DNA from: Eukaryota sp. TZLM1-RC
Lineage: Eukaryota > Metamonada: BaSk clade
Length of the DNA: 64,000 nt
NCBI GenBank assembly: GCA_040285825.1
Contig: JAUPSS010000001.1
Location: forward strand, 3,286,001 to 3,350,000
Direction: 5' to 3'
The notes beneath the pieces are model-generated. The model was not told the origin of the DNA and searched no databases. It saw only the letters and a list, made by a program, of their open reading frames with translations. Each line of letters starts with the position of its first letter. Position 1 is the first letter of the stretch. The translations under genes were made by a program, and so were the position numbers. Below, piece after piece: positions 55,745-64,000 of the stretch.

Positions 55745-56095
55745 AACTGCAATGTTTTAGCAACTGGTTATCACATCTAATTCAATACAATCTGTATACA
55801 AATACAGCTCAGTCCCTTGACTTTAATTGCTTTTGCTCTTGTTCTTCGTGTTTTCACTGAAAATTTGCGGAAAGGATTATGGGATGTTACTCCAATTTGG
55901 ATATTTTTTATCCTTTTATCAAAATAATCCAATTTCAAAAGAAATAATTTATCAAAAGAAAAGTTGCTAGGTTAATTGGCTTTAAAAGGACGTTTCGGTT
56001 TTGCAAAGTAGTGATTATTTTTTTCCGAGTTTGCTGAATGCAATGAGAATACGATGTCACAATTAGATGTTGTTCTTCATCCACAAATAAGTTTC
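55745..56095. other. Intergenic
   Basis: No gene recognised. Confidence 0.5.
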
Positions 56096-58104
56096 ATTGT
56101 CCCAAACCGGATTCAGTTGAATATTGATTGAAAGATCCTGTCAATATTTCAGAGGTCTCAAAATTCATCAATCATATGCCTTCTGGAAAAGCTCCAGGTC
56201 GATCTTTGTTAAGTTTTGATATGATGAACTCAGCTGATGGACAGTGTCCGGAAATTGTTTACGATCTCGTTTATTTTTTCAACAAACTTTTAACCTTAAA
56301 AATAGAAGTTCCGTTTAAGTTGATAAGTTCTCGAATAATTTCCCTCAAGAAATCCATTGAAAATTCGACCAATTGCAATTAGTGAATTCTTGATTCTTTG
56401 GTCTTCAATTGAATTGGAAAAATACCAAAAACAAATTTAGTCCTTATCATGTTGAAATCAGAACAGTTGATGGAGCTTCTGCTGCTCTTTCCTCTGTTGT
56501 TTTCTTCAATTCAAATCCTTCTAATTACATTTTTAATTTAGATTCTAAAAATGCTTTCAATGCAGTATTCCGTTCTTCCTTTTTTTGTTCGTTGCAAAAA
56601 CATTTTCCTGAGGCTGAGTCCTTTTATTACATTTGTTTATGAAAATTTTGATCTACTTTCTTTTTCAGGTGTTAAACTAGGTGATCCATTAGGTCCTTTC
56701 TTCTTCTGCCTTGCTATTCATCCTCTTATGTGTGAATTAAAACAACAATGCAGAAATTGAAATCACTGCTTATATGGATGACATTTCAATAATTGGTCCA
56801 ATTGATTTATTGAGAAAAATTGGTAAAGTTGCTCAACAGCGCTATTATCAAATTGGACTTTCTTTAAACATTTCCAAATGTTGGTTGACTGGTGGAGATC
56901 CTGCTGAACTTGTCATTGATGATCAAATTGTTCCTTTCATCAACTATTAAGAATCAGGATTTCGATTTTTAGGTTGTTATTTAAGTAATTTTGATGAAAT
57001 TTGAAATCAACTTTCATCTCTTTTCGCAAATTTTGAACAACAACCTATTGTTATTTCAGATTTAGATCTTGAAGAAAATCTCAATTTCCTCTTTCTCAGA
57101 ATTTATTACTCAGGAAAATTTACTCATATCCTGCGATCAACCACACCATCAATATTTCTTGAGTTTTGCAGAATTTTTAACGAATTAAGAACATATTTTT
57201 TACCTAATTTACATGACATTGATTCTTCCTTTTTGCTTAGTCTTATTTTTTGTAGCACAAAATTTGGCGGCCTAGAATTCACAAATCTAAATATTTGTGT
57301 AAAGCTGCAAAAATTTCGGTGGAGGCAAGAATTTCACTTTTGAATTTTTGAAACGTTTTCCTGAAAACCAACATCTAATAGAACTTTGTGTTAGTAGTTA
57401 TTTGGTGTCTCTGCAGAATGAAAGTTAATGTCTCTCTCTTCACATCTGGTCTACATGCTTTCCTGTCGATAATCAAGAAATTTCACCCAGAAATTTGATT
57501 TGCTTATGATTTGCATACGTCAAATTGCAGAGAAAATTATTAAAAGTTTTTGAAAACTTGGATGTTACTTTTCATCTTAGCTTGCCTAAGGAAAAGAATC
57601 CCGTTTTTGCCAACTTTTTAAATGATCATAAGACAGTAGCTCAAGTTGTCTCATTTCCTAAATTCCAAATGTTTACGGTTTATTGTTAAATGACCATCAA
57701 TGGACAACTGCCCTAAGGATGAGGTGTTTTTACTGTGGCCATGTAGTGTCCCCGAAGATTTGTTTTGTCGTTTTGGTCTGCTTATTAATTTGAATCATTT
57801 ATTTAATTCCAAATTTAATATTACATATCGCTCAGTTGTTCATGATGCTGTTAGATAACAACTGTATGCCATGTGCAAAACCCTCCAGATTGAAGCTTTT
57901 ATTAAACCACTTGTGCGTAAATTGTGACCTGAAAATGAAGATGAAAATACTTTTGGGAAACGCCGTGCTGATTTATTACTCCTGGGTCTGATGGTGTGAT
58001 CAAAGTTGTTAATGATGTCAACGTTGATGTTTGTAAAGAGTTGGCAATGGATTGTGCTAAAAAGGATGAAACTCCATTTGTTTTGCAGAATAGTGAAAGA
58101 GTTG
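56096..58104 (+). mobile_element. Non-LTR family B-like, decayed copy with RT
   Basis: Plus strand, many stops. Landmarks: FINHMPSGKAPGRSLLSFDM (RT N-terminal finger, about 56160), DSKNAFNAVFRSSF (about 56540), LGDPLGPFFFCLAIHP (about 56680), AYMDDISIIGP (about 56770), FRFLGCYLSNFDE (about 56960), NPVFANFLNDH (about 57595), and a degenerate endonuclease region (DGVIKVVNDVNVDVC, about 57990). It switches to family A at about 58105 in mid-coding sequence. Confidence 0.8.
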
Positions 58105-59120
58105 AGGCTTTCCCCAATCATTCAATGGTAATATACCAGAACACAATTTTGTAAATTTAAAATAGACTCTTTGAACATTACAGAAACGATAGACTGGAAT
58201 GTATGAAAATGATATTTATAATAATATATACAGCTCGGCTGTTTTAAATCAAGATCTTCACTCATTGTTATTGGAAAAGGGTGTTTGTGAAAACCAGTCA
58301 TCAGATTCTTCACTGTTGGTAACCATTGTACCACGAGGATTTGGACTGTGTGCAACTAATGAAGCGTTTGTAACAAAAATGAGATTATATTTGAAAATCC
58401 ATATTAATCAATTATTATCAAAAGAAAAATGTATTTGTTCGAATTCACCTCAACTCACTTTGAGCCATGCTCTGAATTGCTCTAAATTGATAACTTATCG
58501 TTCTTCATTACATGATGCTGTTAGAGACACTGTTTTCAATATGGCACAAACTGCAAGGATATCGTGTATCAAAGAGCCTCTGCTGAAGGAAACATTTTCT
58601 CTGAATAATTTTAGTTCTGATGATAGAGGTGAAGTATACTGTGATTGGATTGATAATTTTGAAGCTATTGTTGACTTTGTCTCATGTAATGTTGCAAATG
58701 ATAGTTTGGTTCACAGAAGAAAACTTAATCCTGTGAGTGCTCTTGATTTTAAAGCAAAAGAGAAACATAGAAAATATGATAAAGATATTGAAGAAGCTAA
58801 TGCTGGCAGAAATACACAACTAGTTTTATTGCTGTGCCATTTTCGATAAATGGAAGATTATCAGATGAAGCAGAAACTTTGTTGAATGACTTCCAAAAAA
58901 TGGTTCAAGAAAAAACAATGAAAAGATTTGATTTATTTTTATCGCGTTCGAATTCAATTTGTCATTATTAATAGATCACCGAATTTTCAATTGAATAAGA
59001 GGAGCTTTAGCTAAACAGCACGCAGATCAAGATTTTGTAGAGGAAATCTTGGTTCAATGATGATCGTCCCATTAGTTGTAAATTAATTTAATTAAGTGTG
59101 CATGTTCAATAAATAAAATG
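58105..59120 (+). mobile_element. Non-LTR family A, 5'-truncated copy fused to family B
   Basis: Starts at CCCCAATCATTCAATGG, a family A sequence (compare 34680), directly after family B-like coding sequence. Open from 58199 to 58849 (216 residues) with the zinc motif CICSNSPQLTLSHALNC and RGE-x13-D: the first catalytic Asp of RGD is Glu here. The frame is then lost before the conserved C-terminal block; 3' end is the family type. Confidence 0.8.
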
Positions 59121-59287
59121 TTTTGTAATATTTTCAAAAATATTAAAAAAATTATAGTTACAGTAATAGAGTCTCTCAGTAGATCAGCAACAACAGTATC
59201 AATGGTAAAGTGTCTGAATGATAATTCTTAAACATGCCTAAAAAACCAACTTAAATAAGACATATTTACACCAAAACTAAATAAAAT

Positions 59288-59878
59288 TTACAATTTCATA
59301 AACCACAAAAAAGCATCTCTATTATCTAATCTACAGCGAGACTCTGAATAAAAAGATTCAAGTTTAGTTACCCTAGTGAAGCCGACTGATTGATAGAAAA
59401 AGGTAGCTGAGTCATTAATAACCGATGAATGGAGATAAATTCCCTCAAAATCACTTTTACGAGCTTCATCAATCAAATGATTGATAAGCTTTCTTCCTAT
59501 ACCTTTACATCTATGCTGCTTGTCGACAACAATGGTGAGCACGTATAGTAATCGTCGTGGAGGTACAAACCAACGCTTAAGACAATCCATGAGAAAACCT
59601 TTGGAAAGAAAATTGTGGGAGTACTCTGGAGAAAAAGGAGGATCAAGGCCATTCATGGAATGATGGTGTTGGTAGCGAATATCTGAAATGATAGCACCAA
59701 CAGGGTATTCATCTTGGACAGCACAAAATGCAAATGGATTGAGAGGTAATGATTCAAAGTAGGACAGTGGATAAACTATTGGAAAAGAATAATCATGAAT
59801 AGTCTGCAAAGCATACACATCATGGAGATGACAGCGTCTGATAAACATCTGAGAGTTTAGAGTTACCAGCCCAGTCAT
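59288..59878 (-). CDS. NAA60: GNAT N-acetyltransferase, NAA60-like
   Basis: 196 residues. FIRRCHLHDVYALQTIHDYS, then FPIVYPLSYFESL (NAA60 FPIEYPDSWY), the acetyl-CoA loop motif A VDKQHRCKGIGRKLINHLID (about 117-136, pattern R/QxxGxG/A), YLHSSVINDSATFFYQSVGF (NAA60 YLHVLTTNNTAINFYENRDF) and a C-terminal FYSESRCRLDNRDAFLWFM that parallels YYYSIRGVLKDGFTYVLYI. NAA60 acetylates N-termini of membrane proteins facing the cytosol at the Golgi; I see no C-terminal membrane anchor here. NAA50 is the alternative. Has an insert of about 25 residues (78-103) before motif A. Confidence 0.7.
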   Translation of the reverse strand: MTGLVTLNSQMFIRRCHLHDVYALQTIHDYSFPIVYPLSYFESLPLNPFAFCAVQDEYPVGAIISDIRYQHHHSMNGLDPPFSPEYSHNFLSKGFLMDCLKRWFVPPRRLLYVLTIVVDKQHRCKGIGRKLINHLIDEARKSDFEGIYLHSSVINDSATFFYQSVGFTRVTKLESFYSESRCRLDNRDAFLWFMKL

Positions 59879-60249
59879 GGGGAAGTATCAGAATCGTAGA
59901 TGCCTGCGAAGAATAATAGAAGGCATTGCAATTTCTTCCAAATACAAAGTTTTGATCGATAAAGTTCTAGGTTCTCAAAAAAAGTAAAAGTTGCTAATAC
60001 TAATCCGTAAATGAGACTAAATCCAGTCACCTATGAATTAATGTAGAGTTTTTGGACAATATTAACAAGTAACAATGGCAGAAATGATGCAAAGTTATAT
60101 TTAAAATTTACAACAATTGATGCATGAAAACAACAAGTGGGGTTGTGCATCTAGGACATGATTTCCTTTCTGTAACAGCAGAACCAGAAGAGTAGAGCCA
60201 CAGATTTTGAACAGTTTCATGGCCATGTTTAAATTTTGTTTGTTAAACG
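59879..60249. other. Intergenic
   Basis: Upstream of the acetyltransferase gene; no other feature recognised. Confidence 0.5.
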
Positions 60250-60420
60250 ATCCAAAGATTTATTGAACTTCACACTTAACAAAATAAACTCATAACTAAT
60301 GTACGAAATTCATTGAACCAAGATATCCTCTAAGAATCTTGATCTACTTACTGTTTCGCTGAAGTTTCTCTAATTGGATTGAAAAACCGAGGAAAACATT
60401 GATTATTTCTTCCAAATTTA
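60250..60420 (-). mobile_element. Non-LTR family A, 3' tail
   Basis: Minus strand. ACAAAATAAACTCATAACTAATG and the following 100 bp match the 3' end of the 42590 copy, with coding remnant of the last residues (EEILV region) and frame breaks. Confidence 0.7.
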
Positions 60421-60479
60421 GTGCATAAAAATATATTTCCTAAAACTCCATATACACCGTTGAAAACTTACCTACAGAT

Positions 60480-61480
60480 TCTTTTCATAAAACCTTTCTA
60501 GTCTCAACAACCAACTAGCAACAAGGTTACACGTTGTAAAATAGAAAAGACAATTCTATTGTGCCAAAAGTTCGACCAAATACTCTTTCTGTTCGTCGAA
60601 GTGTTGACAATTGTAGAAAAATCATCTAGAAATGATAAACCGGTTTTACCCAAGGTTTCAAATAGAGAAAAAGCAAAAGGACAAAGAAGGTACTGAGTAT
60701 GTGAGTTGGATTTCAAATTATTGATCTTTTCAGCATATTTGAAAATTTTGGCTTCTTCAGCTCTACGTAAAGGTAAATTATGAGATGGTGCCAATTTTTC
60801 ATTTGAGCTGTTTGATACATCAGTAAATCTGACGTCGGTAATGATCATTGATCCATCGAGTTCGGAAACTAGCACATCACCGCGGCCATCACCAAAAGAA
60901 TTTCTGTCAGCTTCATCAGCCAAATTTGAAAGCAAAGGTTCTAAAAAGGATTCGAACTTGTAAGACTTAAACATCCAATAGAGCTGATCACGGACTGCAT
61001 CACGCACTTTTGATCTATAAGTAATAAAGCGATTACAATTAAATAAATGTGATGCCTGTGGGCTAGAGTCAGACATATATATAGACAGAGAGTAATTTAT
61101 TACGACGGGAATTGAGCTATAGTGAATTTCAATACCATCACTAGTGAGGTCTTCATGACAGAACAATAAACATTAAGCTAATATACAAGAATAATTAGAT
61201 AAGTCTATCTACACTCTAGAATAGTGTAAAGACTAACAAATGGGTTGGAGTGACAGACTTTCCACATTTACAAATTAAACCATGGGGAAGAATATCAGGC
61301 CAAATAAAATATCGAAGACCGATAGATAATGAGAAGCAAGGGTCATCCAGAAACAAACCATGAATTCTTGGTAGTTGATTAATTAAACAAGAGGCAGAAC
61401 TATCGCAAACATCAAGTTAAAATTTGCAAAAGCGGGATTTTTTGCTTGGCCATGCCAAGACGTACTTCAGAATGCAAGCC
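60480..61480 (-). mobile_element. Non-LTR family B copy interrupted by a solo LTR
   Basis: Minus strand. Upstream part 61480-61243 encodes a worn LRYFIWPDILPHGLICKCGK; after the LTR insertion the zinc motif resumes as HLFNC (about 61045) and the frame is open to 60504: YRSKVRDAVRDQLYWM, R-G-D-x13-D (RGDVLVSE...IITDV), CPFAFSLFETLG...SFLDDF. The insertion falls between the Cys pair and the His of the zinc motif, so the protein is cut. Confidence 0.8.
61050..61238 (-). repeat. Solo LTR, third Ty3/gypsy-type family
   Basis: 189 bp, on the minus strand TGTTAG...GGCATCA, flanked by 4-bp duplication AATG (61046-61049 and 61239-61242). It shares GTAATAAATTACTCT with the family A LTR (compare 12176-12192) and the same ends, and it too has an in-LTR ATG near its right end (ATGTCTGACTC, on the minus strand), so gag probably starts in the LTR in this family as well. 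Confidence 0.85.
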
Positions 61481-61983
61481 TTCAAATATTACTGTAGGTT
61501 TTTGTTTAAAACAGCTTATAGCATCGAGTTGAATGGTGAACTGAGTAGAAGAGCCCTAGTTGTGTTCTTTTGTTTCATGCATCAGTTTCATTGTTTGGCG
61601 GAATACCTAAGTCTCTGAATTATTTACAAGAGGCCTTACATCATCAAAATGTGAACAAATGATAACAAATGCAACAAACTAGTGTTGGCACTAGGACGAC
61701 ATAAACCACTACTTTTCTGTTTTAATTATGTTTTCGACACTGCTATGCTCAATGGTTATGGAATGAAATGCAAACAAATTAGAAAAACTATTCAACATAT
61801 CTAATCTGAAACAAATGAAACAATTTGAAGGTAATTTACGTTTTGATCATTATTGGCATCATATAATAAACATATTTGCTACATTCCCTTTATTGAAGTA
61901 AGAAAAACAGCCTACATTTACCCTACATTAACATACAACCAAAAGAAACCAAAAAAATCTATAAACCCTTTAAAACAGACTAA
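61481..61983. other. Intergenic
   Basis: No gene recognised. Confidence 0.5.
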
Positions 61984-63654
61984 CTAGTCTTTGAAATTCT
62001 TGACCAGTCTTTCAAGTTCTTCAGTTCTGAACGTATCGACACGTGGCAATGACTTTGAAGGAGCCTTAACCACTGCTTTTTTCGCGGTGTTATTATAATT
62101 TAACCCGGCCTCTATAAAAGAAGTCAACAAAAGTACCCTCCTATCCTTAAATAAATCAGCATCTGTGAGCCCAATTGTAAAATTTTGGTGATCTCTATTC
62201 TGATCTTCTAATCTAAGGATGAAACTTTCAGTTTTTGACTGTACACGTGTCCTATCTGGACTAACAGTGGGAGCAACTCCCGCAACTAAATCACAAAGTA
62301 ATTGTTGTTGTCGTTGATTTTGCAATTTCAAATTTAATCTTTTTTCTTCCAAAGTTTTCAATTTTTGAGAATATAACTTGGACCGATATTCTGCTCTTTG
62401 CCTTAATTTTTTATAATTTTCCTTTTTCTCGCTTAACCATTGTTGCTTTTCCTTTCTTTCTTCTTTATTTTTATTAATCTTGAACAATTTTAATTCATGA
62501 TTGTGAAATAACAAAATTCCTTTGGTAATAAAATTTGATAAATTGAAAAAATATTGTAGGTTAGATTCCCTGGTGATTAAATCTCTTAAAATTTTGGCAG
62601 AAAAATCGTCAAGCTCACGCTCTACTTCATCATGATCTCTCCTCATGGTGGTCAAAATTTTTGCCCAGCCACGCTTCAAACATTCAAATTTTCGACGAAT
62701 TTCTTTCTGATCTCTCCTTCTTTCAACTTCAGCAACACACTGTTCAACCAACTTCTTTAATTCTTTAATCAATGAAACTTTTTTATCAAAACAATTCTTT
62801 TCAATACCTTTAAGAGCAGAATTAAACCTCTGTCTGACACCTGTATACTCAATAAACGATTCAGCGCAAGACGAGCTCACTGCGAAATATTCAGCCAGTC
62901 TGACACATATGATATTTGTCTTAATACCAGAATGTGCCAAAGTTTGGTAAAATTTTAAAGGATCGGCAGACTGAACTTTAGTTTTAGTTGACTCTCCTTG
63001 ACTCTGAGTCAAGAACATGTCGTAATTTGATTGATTATTTGATTGAAACAATTCACTACACTGATTTTGTAAATTATTCAAAATTGACCGAAAATAAGAG
63101 GATACTGAATTATATTTTCTAATTTTTTCATTTTCAATTGTTTCAAAACCTTCAGTTAGTTGTTGTCTTAAAGATTTTGCTAAATATGAATCGAGTTTTG
63201 CCAATTGAGAAAAATCAATATATGGCAAGTTGCAAGTTTCAAAAGAAAATTTCATGATTAAATTACTACAATGTTGAACCAAGTTGCTCGGGTTCAAGTC
63301 CACGCAACCCCAATTTTGTAAATATATTTTCCATGACTCCAAGACCTCCTCACCAGCTTCAGCATTGGATGAAAGAAGTGATGATCTGAAGGTCATGGAC
63401 TTTGGTAACGGGGAAGAAGAGGATTGATATGTAACAAGCGAAGGATGAGTAGATTGTACACTGTTTAGAGCATGGTTATACTGAGTTTGGAGACGATTAT
63501 AACCATTCAGCCAACCACTAGATTCAGTAATGACTTTGCTTTTGGAAGATAGTGTCTTTGAAGCAGTCAGGAGTCGTTGAGTGAGGTCAGCTGTGTCATT
63601 GAGTGTTCGGGAACGAAGATTGTTAAGTCGTTGTAAGGTTTGGTTATTTGACAT
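61984..63654 (-). CDS. Coiled-coil protein (possibly CCDC148/CCDC112-like)
   Basis: 556 residues, no membrane segment. N-terminal 110 residues Ser/Thr/Leu-rich, a folded-looking middle (115-300, EVLESWKIYLQNWGCVDL), then long charged helices (about 295-360 and 395-460) with strong coiled-coil character (KNKEERKEKQQWLSEKKENY, RQRAEYRSKLYSQKLKTLEE). The C-terminus FTIGLTDADLFKDRRVLLLT, then FIEAGLNYNNTAKKAV, recalls the conserved end of CCDC148/CCDC112, where a basic coiled coil is followed by a short DxRxxxxxALxxAGL block. The match is from memory of the pattern and weak. Such proteins are associated with centrioles and cilia. Confidence 0.6.
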   Translation of the reverse strand: MSNNQTLQRLNNLRSRTLNDTADLTQRLLTASKTLSSKSKVITESSGWLNGYNRLQTQYNHALNSVQSTHPSLVTYQSSSSPLPKSMTFRSSLLSSNAEAGEEVLESWKIYLQNWGCVDLNPSNLVQHCSNLIMKFSFETCNLPYIDFSQLAKLDSYLAKSLRQQLTEGFETIENEKIRKYNSVSSYFRSILNNLQNQCSELFQSNNQSNYDMFLTQSQGESTKTKVQSADPLKFYQTLAHSGIKTNIICVRLAEYFAVSSSCAESFIEYTGVRQRFNSALKGIEKNCFDKKVSLIKELKKLVEQCVAEVERRRDQKEIRRKFECLKRGWAKILTTMRRDHDEVERELDDFSAKILRDLITRESNLQYFFNLSNFITKGILLFHNHELKLFKINKNKEERKEKQQWLSEKKENYKKLRQRAEYRSKLYSQKLKTLEEKRLNLKLQNQRQQQLLCDLVAGVAPTVSPDRTRVQSKTESFILRLEDQNRDHQNFTIGLTDADLFKDRRVLLLTSFIEAGLNYNNTAKKAVVKAPSKSLPRVDTFRTEELERLVKNFKD

Positions 63655-64000
63655 TTGCGTCTTGACAAATCAATCTTTTAGATTGCTTACCCACTAAAAT
63701 CTAGCAAAACACTTAAAGGAACAAGACCTAAAGAGACGTATCAACTTCAACCACTAGGTCCAAACAATTCTTCACAGTTGTTATCACAATGGAGACAACA
63801 CGAAAGAACAACAATTTGTCCTACCAATCAGACTTTACTAGGAATCTGTTTGAAATTTCAATTACAGCAATATTGGCTTTAAAAAGGCTCAAGAAATTGA
63901 AAAAATGATACAAAAACAATTATTAAACAAATAAATATTAGTAGTTTGTGCAAATATTTCTGCAGAGTATTGCAGTTTTACACTATTTTGTTAATTGAGC
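63655..64000. other. Upstream region of the coiled-coil gene; short open frame
   Basis: A plus-strand ATG at 63789 opens 39 codons (METTRKNNNLSYQ...) that could be the first exon of a divergent gene leaving the window, but nothing confirms it. Confidence 0.3.

Noticed and set aside
55678-55860. Open frame starting MAQLVEHSFCKRKVLSS
   Set aside because: It is the sense read of tRNA-Thr copy 2. The frame at 44665-44880 is likewise the antisense of tRNA-Thr copy 1.
61053-61242. Solo LTR boundaries at TGTGGG (61057) instead of TGATGC (61050)
   Set aside because: Only the 61050 start gives a matching 4-bp duplication (AATG) and the CATCA end seen in the family A LTR.
63789-63908. 39-codon frame at the right edge as a HORMA-type first exon
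   Set aside because: Too short; no splice donor fitting a longer frame was evident.

Overview
The window is AT-rich nuclear DNA of a unicellular eukaryote. Supporting signs: eukaryote-only housekeeping genes (eIF3e, Rpn7/PSMD6, a TIPIN/Swi3-type protein, an NAA60-like acetyltransferase), three tRNA genes read by split A and B boxes, a standard genetic code, mostly intronless genes, and very short GT-AG introns (29-32 nt) in at least two secreted-protein genes. I cannot name the organism from sequence alone.

Layout. 1-1855: two tandem copies (minus strand, the first cut by the window edge) of a small secreted Cys-rich gene, each with a 29-nt intron inside the signal peptide and a shared upstream region. 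2081-14445: a nested island of Ty3/gypsy-type (chromovirus-like) LTR retroelements. Family A copy 1 (4920-12239) sits inside a broken family B element; family B remnants with 81-bp LTRs form inverted and tandem pieces, including a near-perfect 279-bp hairpin. 15242-33162: host genes (eIF3e, EF-hand/WD40, Rpn7, a CREST/ceramidase-like membrane protein, a Ca2+/cation exchanger, an LRR/F-box-like protein, a RING/U-box-like coiled-coil protein), with tRNA-Ser(CGA) and pieces of non-LTR elements between them. 33163-34144: a spliced secreted GH18-like gene with four tiny introns. 34367-38870: nested non-LTR elements. 39360-43987: an RCC1+LRR protein and the TIPIN-like gene. 44760-55744: two inverted tRNA-Thr(TGT) genes bracket family A copy 2 (45017-52384) and non-LTR elements. 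56096-61480: more non-LTR wreckage with one solo LTR. The window ends with an NAA60-like gene (59288-59878) and a coiled-coil protein (61984-63654).

Mobile DNA makes up roughly half of the window. The non-LTR elements all carry a C-terminal CxC...HxxxxC zinc motif followed by R-G-D-x13-D, the signature of a restriction-like endonuclease (R2/CRE-type), and fall into at least three families (A, B, C here). The LTR elements are compact: in family A the single gag-pol frame starts inside the 5' LTR and stops inside the 3' LTR, and families A and B share a palindrome exactly at the 5' LTR/internal junction. Neither full-length family A copy has an unbroken frame.
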